This document shows positions 31,760 to 42,401 of a stretch of 64,000 bases of DNA, piece after piece (the stretch's first letter is position 1; each line of letters begins with the position of its first letter). The notes below the pieces were generated by a model. That model worked only from the letters and a program-made list of their open reading frames with translations. It was not told the DNA's origin and did no database searches. This DNA is from Mycoplasma sp. 1018B (GTDB lineage Bacteria; Bacillota_I; Bacilli_A; Mycoplasmatales; Metamycoplasmataceae). The translations under genes and the position numbers were made by a program. Location of the stretch: the NCBI RefSeq assembly GCF_024582675.1, contig NZ_CP102084.1, positions 558,001 through 622,000 on the forward strand, given 5' to 3'.

Positions 31760-32801
31760 AATTATCAATTAATTCTTTTGTAATAGAATAAATAAATTTA
31801 TCTAAATCAAATTCTTCTAAATCATCTAAACTTTCACCCAAACCAATATATTTTACATTTAAATTAAATTCATCTTTAATTGATAAAACAATTCCCCCCT
31901 TACTAGTACCATCCATTTTTGTTAAAATTATTCCTGTTAATTTAGCTATATCATTAAAATGTTTAGCTTGACTAATACCATTTTGACCAGTTGTAGCATC
32001 TAAAACTAATAAGCATTCATGAGGAGCTTGAGATTCAAATTTATTAATAATTTGATAAATTTTTTCTAATTCTTTCATTAAATTAATTTTATTTTGTAAT
32101 CTTCCGGCTGTATCTATTAATAATAAATCATATTTTTCATTTTTGGCTTTTTCTAATGCTTGATAAACTACTGAAGCGGGATCTGCATTTTCTTTTATAG
32201 GCTTAACAATATCTGCTCCTACTCGATTTGCTCAAATTTCTAATTGGCTCACAGCACCTGCTCTAAAAGTATCAGCTGCTGCTATAAGAACTTTTTTATT
32301 ATTTTTAATATATTTGTAAGCCATTTTAGCAATAGAAGTAGTTTTTCCTGAACCATTAACACCTATAAAAACGAAAATATTTAAACGATCATCTTTGTAA
32401 TTTAAACTTGTATCTACAACGGTTTTATTTGTGTATATAACAAACATTTGATCAGCTATTAATTCTCCAATAATTTTTGGATCAGTTAAATTTCTATTTT
32501 GCACTTCTTTTTTTATATGAGCAATAATAGCATAAGTTAGTGAAAAATTAATATCACTCATAATTAAAATTTCTTCTAATTCATCAAAATATTCATGATT
32601 TATTTGTTTATATTTGTTTTGTAAATTTAGTAATTTTTGACCTAGTGAATTAGATTTATTTAATGCTATTTGATATTTTTCTAATCTTTTACTTTCTTCT
32701 AGTTCTTTTTCTTGTTTTTTATTTAATTCTTGTTCTTTAAGTTTTATATCTTTTGTATCTTTTTTAAAAATTTTTTCCTTTAAAAAGTTAAAAAAACCCA
32801 T
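31752..32801 (-). CDS. ftsY: Signal recognition particle receptor FtsY, 349 aa
   Basis: A GTPase that docks the SRP-ribosome complex at the membrane. A charged N-terminal region of about 60 residues precedes the NG domain. G1 is GVNGSGKTTSIAKMAYKY, then DTFRAGAVSQLEIW, DTAGR (G3) and TKMDGTSKGG (G4). One Trp is TGA. An AAGAGGT RBS precedes the ATG. It is coupled to ylxM by an 8-nt overlap. Confidence 0.94.
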
Positions 32802-32893
32802 TTTTACCTCTTAATATAATTATTATCATATGAATAATTAATTATAAATAATTATAATTAATAATTTATTTAAAGAAAAAAAGTCTTATATAT

Positions 32894-32899
32894 TATAAT
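32894..32899 (+). promoter_or_regulatory. -10 box of metK
   Basis: TATAAT places the transcript start near 32906, so the mRNA begins just before the riboswitch P1 stem. Confidence 0.55.
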
Positions 32900-32910
32900 G
32901 TAATTGATTA

Positions 32911-33032
32911 TTACATATAGAGTTGTGGAGCTTAGTTAGCTATGAAACATGCCAACCTGCATTTGTAAGGTGGATAACAAGGGGAAAATCCTAACATGTA
33001 AAACTAACTTGCCTCCTATATAAAGGAGTTTT
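32911..33032 (+). promoter_or_regulatory. SAM-I-type riboswitch with translational expression platform
   Basis: The aptamer (32911-33001) follows the SAM-I plan. P1 is TTACAT (32911-32916) with ATGTAA (32996-33001). The conserved AGAG and GTGGAG follow, then the kink-turn CTATGAAAC, then CCAACCTGCATTTGTAAGGT as P3. A possible pseudoknot pairs GTTA (32935-32938) with TAAC (32975-32978), and P4 is AGG/CCT (about 32980-32992). Downstream, CTCCT (33013-33017) pairs with the Shine-Dalgarno AGGAG (33024-33028). The segment 33004-33016 can instead pair with 32927-32939 inside the aptamer, which would free the RBS. So SAM binding should favour a hidden RBS (OFF). This is from reading the sequence, not a covariance search. 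Confidence 0.75.
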
Positions 33033-34223
33033 ATGAATGAAAAAATTTTATTTACTAGCGAATCAGTAGGAATGGGACATCCTGATAAACTATGTGATCA
33101 AATTTCAGATATTTATCTTGATGCATATTTAAGTGTTGATCCAAATGCGCATGTTGCAATTGAAACTTTGGCTAGCGCTAATTTATTTGTCACTACAGGA
33201 GAAATTAAAGTTAATTTTGCTAATAAAAAAATTGAACAGCAAGTTAATAATTCGATTAAATTAAAAATTGAACATTTAATGTATTATTTAGGCTTATACG
33301 AATGATTTAAAAAAGTTACTTATCAAGTTAATATTATAAAACAAAGCAGTGACATAAATCAAGGTGTTGAATTAAAAAATGGAACAATTGGTGCAGGCGA
33401 TCAAGGAATAATGTTTGGTTATGCTACAAACGAAACAGAAGAATTTATGCCTTTAAGCATAATGTTAGCTCATAATTTATTAAAAACTATAGAAAAAGAA
33501 AGAGCAGAGCAAAATAATTTATCTGCTATTTCTAAATGGGCTAAAAGTGACATGAAAAGTCAAGTTACAATTGATTATTCAAATAATATTCCTACAGTTG
33601 ACACAATTCTCTTATCAATTCAACACGATGAAAATTTCAATGAATTAGAATTTAAAAATTATTTAATAGAAAATATAATTAAAAAAGTACTTGCTAAATA
33701 TAAATTATCTATGCCAGATAAAATTTTAATTAATCCAACTGGTAAATTTGTTATTGGTGGTCCAGAAGGCGACACAGGATTAACCGGCAGAAAAATAATA
33801 GTAGATACATACGGAGGTGTAGCACGTCATGGGGGCGGAGCTTTTAGTGGTAAAGATGCCACCAAAGTTGATCGTTCTGCCGCATATGCTGCTAGATGAA
33901 TAGCTAAAAATCTTGTTGCGGCCAATATATTGCCTAAGGTAGAAATACAAATTTCTTATGCTATTGGAAAGCCTGAACCAACTTCAATTTTTGTGGAAAC
34001 TTTTAATTATAAAGATAAAAACTACACTAATAAAATACAAAAATGTATTAGAGAATTATTTGATTTAACTCCTGCAGGTATTATAAAATCATTAAATTTA
34101 AATAAACCAATTTTTTCTCAAACTGCCGTATTTGGCCATTTTGGCAGAAATGATGATACTTTACCATGAGAAAAATTAAATATGGTTGAAAAAATTAAAA
34201 ATTTTTTTGAAAAAAATAATTAA
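33033..34223 (+). CDS. metK: S-adenosylmethionine synthetase, 396 aa
   Basis: It makes SAM from methionine and [21 protein letters not shown] (ATP site), [36 protein letters not shown] and [20 protein letters not shown] are all present. Trp codons at 33303, 33897 and 34167 are TGA. The RBS AAAGGAG is held in a hairpin of the upstream riboswitch, so the product probably represses its own translation. It serves the methyltransferases encoded here (trmD, prmC). Confidence 0.95.
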
Positions 34224-34376
34224 CTACTAATAAATTTTTATTTAAAAGTAAAATAACAAAAAAGATTTAAAAATAACAAATAATTAAAACAAAAAAAGTA
34301 AAATTATTAATATTAAACTAATACAACAATGAAATGGGAACATTAAATTATTAAAATTATAAAAAGGAGAATTAAT

Positions 34377-34946
34377 ATGGATGTAATTAATGTAAACACG
34401 TTTAAACCAGGAATAACTTTTGAAGATAATAATGAAATTTTTGTTGTTCTAGATGCACAACATTCAAAACAAGGAAGAGGCCAAGCTAATGTTAAAGCTA
34501 AGGTAAAAAATTTAAGAACAGGTAGCATCACAATTAAATCATATACAGGTGGAGACAAAGTAAACAAGGCTCATATAGATAAAAGACCAATGAATTACTT
34601 ATATTCTGATGGTGAAAATATAATTTTAATGGATAATGAAACGTACGAACAAATAGAAATACCATTAAAAAATGTAGAATGAGAAATGAACTTTCTAAAG
34701 GAAGGATCAATAGTTAAAATTAGAAAATATAATGAAGAAGTTCTTGATATTGAACTTGATTCTAATGTTACTTTACAAGTTATTGAAGCTCCTGATGCAG
34801 TTAAAGGCAACACAACAACCAATCCTCAGAAAAAAGTTAAGGTTGAAACAGGTTATGAATTAGAAACTCCAATGTTTATTAAAGATAATGATTATATTGT
34901 CATTTCAACAGAAACAGGTAAATATGTTGGCAAGGGAAATAAATAA
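34377..34946 (+). CDS. efp: Translation elongation factor P, 189 aa
   Basis: It helps ribosomes through polyproline stretches. Three OB-like domains are seen, with the C-terminal signature IEAPDAVKGNTTTNPQKKV. The tip of the N-terminal loop reads SKQGRGQANV, so the residue usually modified (Lys34 in E. coli) is Arg34. The RBS is AAAAGGAG. One Trp is TGA at 34680. The next gene starts directly at its stop. Confidence 0.92.
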
Positions 34947-35249
34947 ATGAATTACGTTACTGTTAACTATTCCATTAATCAATCATATTCAATAGGCGAA
35001 AAAACTTTTATTGAAATTGTAAATAAAAGTATTGAAAATATTAATTACATTAAATTAATTTCCGAACCTAGAATTATATTTAATAAAAATAAAGACAATG
35101 TCGGCTTTGTTATTGATATAAAAACAAAAAAAGATAAAAATATAAATGATATTATCAATTCTTTCATTGAAGAATTAGAAAAGAAAATAATTTCACTTTT
35201 AGGCATCAAACCAGAAAGTATTAAAATCTGCTTTCTTGGAAATTATTAA
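34947..35249 (+). CDS. Small Asp23-like protein of unknown function, 100 aa
   Basis: It starts at the base following the efp stop, so the two are clearly one transcript. The sequence alternates strands and one amphipathic helix (INDIINSFIEELEKKIISLL) and ends GIKPESIKICFLG, a layout like Asp23/Gls24-family proteins. I cannot name a function. In mycoplasmas similar small proteins often follow efp, according to my general knowledge; I have not searched. Confidence 0.55.
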   Translation: MNYVTVNYSINQSYSIGEKTFIEIVNKSIENINYIKLISEPRIIFNKNKDNVGFVIDIKTKKDKNINDIINSFIEELEKKIISLLGIKPESIKICFLGNY

Positions 35250-35292
35250 TTTATTACATAACTACTAAATAATATTAATAGTAGTTTATTAT

Positions 35293-35366
35293 GGGGGTTT
35301 AGTATAATGGCATTACTGCGGTCTCCAAAACCGTTTATAAGGGTTCGAATCCTTTAACCCCTGCCA
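35293..35366 (+). tRNA. tRNA-Trp (anticodon CCA)
   Basis: The acceptor GGGGGTT pairs with AACCCCT, the anticodon stem GCGGT with ACCGT, and loop CTCCAAA places CCA at 34-36. CCA is encoded. It reads UGG and complements the UCA-anticodon tRNA-Trp at 21452. Confidence 0.93.
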
Positions 35367-35377
35367 TATCTTAAATA

Positions 35378-35426
35378 TTTTATGTTTATAAAAACCTGAT
35401 TTATTCAGGTTTTTATAAACATAAAA
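35378..35426 (+). terminator. 22-bp perfect inverted repeat after tRNA-Trp
   Basis: Arms 35378-35399 and 35405-35426 match perfectly around a 5-nt loop, and the right arm holds a T5 run. It probably terminates the efp/tRNA region. The arm is longer than usual for a terminator. Confidence 0.7.
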
Positions 35427-35552
35427 TTGAACTAATTTTATAATTAAAAAAACTTTAAATTTATATATTCAATATTTAAAGCTCTTATTTTATTTTTAAT
35501 ATATTTTAATATAATAATTATGTTTTTTATTTAATATACACAAAGGGGCAAA

Positions 35553-38549
35553 ATGAAATTAATTAAAGTTGAAGCTCATGGTTTTAAATCATTTGCAGAC
35601 CCAATATCATTAAAATTTAATGGTGGAGTGGCTGGTATTATTGGCCCTAATGGTTCTGGTAAATCAAATATTAATGATGCAATAAAATGAGTTTTAGGTG
35701 AAAGAAGCGCTAAAGAACTTAGAGGAGATAACATGGAAGATGTTATTTTTGCCGGTTCTAAAACTGCTAAAGCAATGGATAAAGCTGAAGTTACTTTAAC
35801 TTTTGATAATAGTGAAGGTTTAAGTAGTTTACCACATAAAATTATTACTATCAGTAGAGTATTGGAAAGAGGTAATGGTAATAATATTTATTATCTTAAT
35901 GGAGAAATATGTCGTCAAAGAGATATTAAAGACATAGCTATGGAAACTGGCATTGGTAAATCTTCTTTAGCAATTATTTCTCAAGGAACAGTGAGCGACA
36001 TAGCAGAAGCTTCTCCTGAAGAAAGAAAAGCTATTTTTGAAGAAGCCGCAGGAGTATCTAAATATAAATTTAGAAAAAAAGAAGCTTTAAGTAAATTAGA
36101 AAAAACGCAAATAGGATTAGATCAAATTGCTTTATTAATAAACGAAATCGAAAAAAAACTTATTCCTTTAAGAAAACAAGCAGAAAAGGCTAAGATTTTT
36201 ATAGAAAAAAAAGAAGCTTTAAAAAAAGTTGAAGTTGGTTTATTAGTAGAAAATATTTCTAATTTTGGTCAATTATATAAACAATTAAATGATGAATTAG
36301 AAGGTGTTTTAGAAACTAAAAATGATTTTGAAAACAGAATTGAAAAATTAACTATTAAAATAAATCAAAATCAAACGATTAAAATTGATGAAGAAACAGA
36401 ATTGAAAAAACTTTCGAATGAATTGAATGAAGTTAATGTTAGATATAATCAAATAAAAATCATTCTTGCTAAACAAGAAGAAGCTCATAAATTAATTGCT
36501 AATGGTCAAACTAGGGCTAATACTGATGAACAAATAGCATCATATCGCGCCTTAATTGAAAATCACGGTAATAGATTAAAATCTATTGAAAGAGATATTG
36601 CTACTATAGAAGAAAAATTAAATTCTAATGATAAAACTATTGAATCTTTTTATCTAGATATTAATTCTGTGAACATTGATATTACTAAAAAAAGTAATCA
36701 ATTAACTAAAGTAGAAACACTTTTAGAAAGTTTAAAAAAACAAAAAGAAAATTACAGCTTATTTTCTAAAGGAACTAAAGTAATTTTGGAAAATAAATCC
36801 TTTTTTGGTAAAGCATTAAAAGGTACTGTTTCAGAATTAATTAAGGTTGATTTAGAATATGTTCATGCAATAAATGCCATTTTAGGTAATGCTATACAAA
36901 ATATTGTTGTGGATAAATCAGAAACTGCTGTAAAAGCTGTAAATTTTTTAAAAAATAACAATGGTGGAAGAGCAACTTTTATACCTTTAACTTCAATTCA
37001 ACCTAAATATGTAAGAGACGATTTAGTTTTAGCTATTCAAGGTCAAAGTGGTTATATAGGCATAGCAAAAGATTTAGTAACTGTAGACCCACAATACGAT
37101 ATTTTAAACAAATTTTTATTAGGTAATGTAATTGTAACTAGTGATATTGAAACTGCTAATTCAATATCTAAAATACTCGAACATCGTTATATGGTAGTTA
37201 CATTGGATGGTGATATTATAAGAGCTGGCGGTGTAATTACTGGTGGAATGCAACAAAATAATGAAACAATGTTGGGTATAGATAAAAAAATTGAACAGTT
37301 AGAATTAGCATTGCCTGCATTAAAAGCTGAAATGCACTCTTTAGAAACAAAACTAAGCGAAATTACTAATAAAAGACATTCTGCATTAGAATTATCTTCA
37401 CAATTTAAACAACAATTGCATAGTTTAAAAGTTAAAAAAGTAACTGAACAAAGTTTATTTGATGAATTTAACTTAAAATATAAAAATTTAACGAATAAAA
37501 CAATTGCTTTTGAAAATATTGAATTATCAGCTAGAAGTCAAGAAGCTGATTTAGAGATTTTAGAAAGTCAAATTTTATCCTTGACTGCACAATTTAAAGT
37601 AAAATCGGAAACTGTTGATAGATTGTCAAGCGAAATAAAACATTTTACAAATAATAAAGATGATTTACAAGCCAGCTTGAATAAATTAAATAATTCTTTT
37701 GCTGATAAAATGACACAAAAAGAACGTTCTAAATTTATTTTAGAACAATCTAGAGATCGCTTAGCTTCAGAATATAAAATGACTTTCGAAAATGCTCAAA
37801 ATCAGTATTCACTTGAAATAAATAAAGAAGAAGCAGAAGAATTTGTAAAAAATTTAAGGGAAGAAATTGATAAATTAGGTTCTATCAATTTAGATGCTCT
37901 AGAAGAATTAGTTCAAGAAGAAGAAAGATATAATCAATTTAGCGAAAATCAAAAAGAATTAAACGCTGCTAAAGAATCTCTTGAAATTGCAATAGCAGAA
38001 ATGGACAAAATTATTGTTTCTAGATTAAATAATATTATAAATGATGTTAATGAAGAATTTAATAATGTTTTCAATACGATGTTTGGTGGAGGAATTGCAA
38101 GATTATTTTTCAATGATCCTAAAAATATTTTGGATTCAGGCGTTGATATAGAAGCTCAACCACCAGGAAAAAATATTAAAAACTTAAAATTATTTTCTGG
38201 TGGAGAAAAATCATTAATTGCTATTTCCTTATTATTTGCAATTCTAAAGGCTAGACCATTACCATTATGTATATTAGATGAAGTTGAAGCTGCTCTTGAT
38301 GAAGCAAATGTAGTTAGATATGCAGAATACTTACAAAAATTAAAACAAAAAACTCAATTTCTTGTTATTACTCATAGACACGGAACTATGAGTAGAGTTG
38401 ATGCGTTATTTGCTGCAACAATGCAAAATAGAGGAGTTACTACATTTTTTAGTATAGCAATTGATGAGGCTAAAAAATTAGTAGCTGATGAAAAGAAAGA
38501 TGAAAGTGAGTTGGAAAAAGGAAAATATTCTTTATTTCAACAATCATAA
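35553..38549 (+). CDS. smc: Chromosome segregation ATPase SMC, 998 aa
   Basis: An ABC-like ATPase of the condensin complex. The Walker A GPNGSGKSN lies near residue 33. Two long coiled coils flank a hinge (about residues 390-530, with GKALKGTVSELI and AGGVITGGMQ). The C-terminal head has the signature FSGGEKSLIAI and Walker B LCILDEVEAALDEANV. One Trp is TGA. The length is somewhat below the usual 1150-1200, which implies shortened coiled coils. An AAAGGGG RBS precedes the ATG. Confidence 0.94.
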
Positions 38550-38552
38550 GCT

Positions 38553-38588
38553 AATAATAAAAAGACACATTTGTGTCTTTTTATTATT
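38553..38588. terminator. Bidirectional terminator between smc and the yitT-family gene
   Basis: Perfect 17-bp arms (38553-38569 with 38572-38588) share a 2-nt loop, with A and T tracts on both sides. It serves both converging genes. Confidence 0.85.
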
Positions 38589-39837
38589 CAACAAAACTAG
38601 TTTTAAAATTTCCTATTACGCTGTGTACGGGCTTAATTTTAATTCAAACCGAATTGTCAATTCTTTTTAAATCTCTCACTATACTTTTAGTTTCTAATAA
38701 TAAAACTGTTGTTTCAATTTTATAAATTTCTTTTCCTGTATAACCACTTGTAACTTTACTTATACTATAAGCATGTCAATATTCAATACCTATAAAATAA
38801 GCAATAACTTTAGAAGGATCAGAACAAGAAATTTCTATACTCATTTTTTTATATTTAGGATATAAAATTCCAACAATTCCATTAGCAATAAAAATATAAA
38901 ATATTGTTGAAACTTCTCTCATTCCTATTCATGCTCTTTGAGTAGTTAACATTTGATATGATACTGTTCCATTTGCATCATATATCATTTGTACACCTGG
39001 TTTATGTGGATTGATAATGCTGAAAATTACTAAGAAAATTAATGAACTAGTAAAAGAAACTACCATTAAAATACTTGAAACACTCTTTTTCTTTTTAGTG
39101 GTAAAATAATAGGCAATAAAATCTGAGCCTCCTGTTGATCCCCCATTTTTTCAAGCAGTAGCTATTGCTATTCCTAAAAGAGCAGAACCAATAATACCAT
39201 TTATAAAAATTGGTCAAGTATTATGATTTTCTAATTCCATGCGGTTTACTACTATTGTTTCAGTTCATCCGGGAGCAACATTAAATAAATTAACTATAAA
39301 TTTATTAACTACTTCAATTGTAAGAATTGAATTACTTACAACTTGAAAAATCATAAAACACAAAGAAAGCAGTAAAAAACTTTTTTTGATTTTTAAGTTA
39401 ATTTTAAAATATGGAAAAATCTTCGTTTTTTTAAATTCTAGTCCAACTATTATAAACAAAGGTATATTAACAATAATATAAATTAAAGCAAAAAGTTTGT
39501 CTATGTCTTTTCAATGATTTTTAACAAGAAAAACAATCAATGTTGGTATTCCTGTAAAACCGCTAGGAATGGTGTGCGCTTTTGATAAAAAAGTAATGAC
39601 ACCAAAGTTAAACAATAAAGCAGCTAAAAAAATAAAAAATATTCGCCTTATATAAAGTTTAATATTTTGTTTTCTTACCTCTTTATTTTTGCTATTTAAT
39701 TTTTTGTAATTGTATTGTGCCATTTCAGTCATATTTATATCAATGTCACAAATTCTATAAGTATTTCATTTATGTTCGTTTTGAACAGCATTATCAATAA
39801 TATTATTCTTGTTTTTCTTGTTAAAAACATTTTTCAT
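38584..39837 (-). CDS. YitT-family membrane protein, 417 aa
   Basis: Five or six membrane segments include the family motif GGSTGGSDFIAYY. A C-terminal soluble domain begins after ISCSDPSKV (DUF2179-type, ACT-like). An N-terminal cytoplasmic stretch of about 60 basic residues is longer than in B. subtilis YitT. Several Trp codons are TGA. The function of the family is unknown. A TATAAT box on the minus strand ends 13 nt before the ATG, with no clear RBS. Confidence 0.85.
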
Positions 39838-39911
39838 AATTAGTAATTTTATTATAAAAATGAATTTTAATAAAAAAATATCTCAATATTATTTTTAATA
39901 CTAATTTAATA

Positions 39912-40646
39912 TTAAGAATAATAATAAATATCTGCTAAAGCAGTTATTAAATTAGCTCCAGATTTAATTAAAAAAGTATTACCATCATTCACATTTTCCC
40001 CAGGAAAGCAATAGACTTCTTTGCCAATATTTGCAAAACATAATGCTAGATTAATAATTCCTGAATTATTTTTAGCACTAAAAGAAATTAAATAATCTGC
40101 TAATAAAGCTATTAATACATTTCTTTCTTTAAAACGAATTAATTTAGGATTAGTTCCTGGAGGATACATGCTTATAATCAATTCATTATCATTTAAAATT
40201 AAATCATTATCATAATCAATTCCAGAAGCAAGCGGAAAAATGATATTACCTTTTTGTTTACGTCATTCTTGAATTATAAAAGTATCCAAATTTTTAAAAT
40301 TGGTAGTAATCAAAGTATGTTTATTAACAATTTTTTTAATATTTCTATTTATATTGAGTTTACAATTATTACTATCAATATCAGCTGTAAGGCATATTTT
40401 TTTAGAATTTAAAAGTTCTAAATTACCACGATAAAATAATACATAAGGTGAGTGTTTAATAGATTTTAATTCTTGCGGATAATTTTCATCAAAAACAGTA
40501 ATATAATCTATGTTTTTATTTTCTAATTCTAATAGAATTTCACTTAATTTATTTTGATCAATTGATTCTTTATTTATCAAAGCATTATAAATATCTTTTA
40601 TATTGCCTTTATACTTATATGTTAAATATAAAATAATTTCTTTCAT
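39912..40646 (-). CDS. DprA/Smf-like DNA-processing protein, 244 aa
   Basis: The C-terminal part matches DprA: PLASGIDYDNDLI, then SMYPPGTNPKLIRFKERNVLIALLADYLISFSAK (YPPGT..FxxRNRiiA), SGIINLA and VYCFPGE. The N-terminal Rossmann region has lost the usual GSR glycine loop (KKICLTADIDSN instead). DprA loads RecA onto incoming single-stranded DNA in competent bacteria; a divergent short version like this may have another role. It follows the rpmA terminator. No RBS was seen. Confidence 0.75.
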
Positions 40647-40698
40647 ATTACAACATTTAATTTTTAAATTTAATAAATTAGAAAATAAACAAAAAATA

Positions 40699-40723
40699 AA
40701 AAAAGAGCCCATTGCTCTTTTAA
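40699..40723 (-). terminator. Terminator of rplU-rpmA
   Basis: An 8-bp stem (AAAAGAGC with GCTCTTTT, 5-nt loop) starts at the rpmA stop and is followed by a T-rich tract on the minus strand. Confidence 0.75.
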
Positions 40724-40980
40724 TTTTTTCTTTCATTATATACTGAAGCGTATGTACGATTTCTGCGTTTTTCAAATTTAACATATCCATTGATTAATGA
40801 ATATAATGTATCATCTTTACCAATACCTACATTTGTACCAGGAAAAATTTTTGTTCCTCTTTGACGAAAAATTATTGATCCTGCTGTACAATATTGACCA
40901 TCGCCTAATTTAATACCTAATCTTTGGCCGCGACTATCACGACCATTTCTTGTTGAACCACCGGCTTTCGTGTGTGCCAT
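40720..40980 (-). CDS. rpmA: 50S ribosomal protein L27, 86 aa
   Basis: bL27 reaches the peptidyl transferase centre. It begins [20 protein letters not shown]. The N-terminal extension that Firmicutes remove with the Prp protease is absent, and the gene for Prp, which usually lies between rplU and rpmA, is missing (only 7 nt separate them). ATG is placed directly before AHTKAGG. It is the second gene of the operon. Confidence 0.94.
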   Translation of the reverse strand: MAHTKAGGSTRNGRDSRGQRLGIKLGDGQYCTAGSIIFRQRGTKIFPGTNVGIGKDDTLYSLINGYVKFEKRRNRTYASVYNERKN

Positions 40981-40987
40981 ATTTTAA

Positions 40988-41290
40988 TTATCCTTTAATT
41001 TCAGTAATTTCTAAACGAGTATAAGGTTGACGATGACCTAATTTTCTTTTATGTGTAGATTTAGGATTATGACGGTAAACAATTATTTTTTTTGCTTTTC
41101 CTTGTTTTTTAATGATACCCTTAACAAACGCATTAGCAACATAAGGTTGTCCAATTTTTTCGTTAATTAACAAAACTTTATCAAAAGTAACAATATCTCC
41201 TTCATTGCCTTCTATTTTTTCAACAAAGATAGTTTGACCTTCATTTTTGATTAAGATTTGTTTGCCTCCAGTTTCGATTATAGCTGACAT
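40988..41290 (-). CDS. rplU: 50S ribosomal protein L21, 100 aa
   Basis: bL21 is recognised from SAIIETGGKQ at the start and KIIVYRHNPKSTHKRKLGHRQPYTRLEI near the end. The length is normal. A GGAGGG RBS precedes the ATG, after a leader of about 100 nt. It leads the rplU-rpmA operon. Confidence 0.94.
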   Translation of the reverse strand: MSAIIETGGKQILIKNEGQTIFVEKIEGNEGDIVTFDKVLLINEKIGQPYVANAFVKGIIKKQGKAKKIIVYRHNPKSTHKRKLGHRQPYTRLEITEIKG

Positions 41291-41400
41291 ATTAGCTTAA
41301 CCCTCCTGATTAATTTCTCATCCTTGAGGTGATATTATTTAAAATGATTAATATACTTGAACCTCTTTAGAATGGTTACAGAAGTAACAAATACATTATA
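41291..41400 (-). promoter_or_regulatory. rplU promoter and leader
   Basis: TATAAT (41395-41400, minus strand) is followed by a GTTAC/GTAAC hairpin (41375-41388) and by complementary GAGGT and ACCTC segments. L21 leaders are known regulatory elements in Firmicutes. The match here is only by position and visible hairpins. Confidence 0.4.
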
Positions 41401-41431
41401 ATAAAAACATTAAATATTATTAATAATATAT

Positions 41432-42334
41432 TTATTTTTTCGATTCAATCAATTCACTTCCTGTTGCTATTATTTTGGTAATTTCTCCTAAATTGGGAGG
41501 CAAAATAATTTTAGTTGCATTACCATTTGCTAAAGTTGAAAGTTGTTCTATTGATTTTAATTGCAATATTGCCGGATTAATTTCAACACTATTTAATAAT
41601 TCCAATGCTTGTTTTTGTCCTTGAGCAAAAAGTATTTCTTTTTCTTTTTGAGCTTGAGCAAGTAGAATTTGATTTTCTTTTTCACCTTGAGCTTCTAAAA
41701 TCATTTTTTCTTTTATAGCTTCAGCTTTAAGTATTTCACTATGTTTAAGACCTTCTGCTTCCAAGATAGCAGCTCTTTTTTCTCTTTCAGCGCGCATTTG
41801 ACGAATCATTGCTTCTTGAACTTCTGTTGGTGGCTTAATATTTTGTATTTCAACTCTTTTAACATGAATTCCTCATGCATCACTTTCTTTCTCTAAAATA
41901 CTTGTTAATTTACCGTTTACAGTTTCTCTTGAAGTTAATGATTCATCCAATTCTAATTCACCAATTAAATTTCTTAAAGTTGTAGCTGTTAAATTTTCAA
42001 TAGCTAAAATCGGTTTTTCCGCACCATAAGCAAATAATTTAGCATCCATAATTTTAAGAAAAACAACTGTGTCAATTAACATAGTTACATTATCTTTAGT
42101 TATTACCAATTGTGCTGGAAAATCAAATACTTTTTCTTTAAAATTTTCTTTTAAAACTACTTTTTCAATAAATGGTCATTTGAAATGAATACCATTTTTA
42201 AGAGTTCTATTATATTTTCCTAATCTTTCTATAACTAAAAAGTTTGTTTCTCTTACAATTACTATTGATAAAGCTAAAAATGTTATTAATAATAATAAAA
42301 TTAAAATGGGTATTAATATAGCTGCAATATTCAT
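41432..42334 (-). CDS. SPFH/stomatin-family membrane protein, 300 aa
   Basis: One N-terminal membrane segment (about residues 4-27) is followed by the band-7 domain with LVIERLGKYNRTLKNGIHFKWP and the late SRETVNGKLTSILEKES...WGIHVKRVEIQNIKPP. A coiled coil rich in Glu, Lys and Ala and a C-terminal tail follow. Such proteins form cage-like oligomers at membranes and often assist proteases. Two Trp codons are TGA. An AAGGAG RBS is present. It is a single gene. Confidence 0.88.
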
Positions 42335-42401
42335 TTTATCTCCTTTTTATTTTAAATAAATTATATTGAATAAATTAAAATTTATTTTTTAAAAATTAAT
42401 A

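Noticed and set aside
32911-33032. T-box or SMK-box (SAM-III) identity for the metK leader
   Set aside because: No T-box sequence (AGGGTGGNACCGCG) and no SMK core were found, while the SAM-I elements appear in the correct order.
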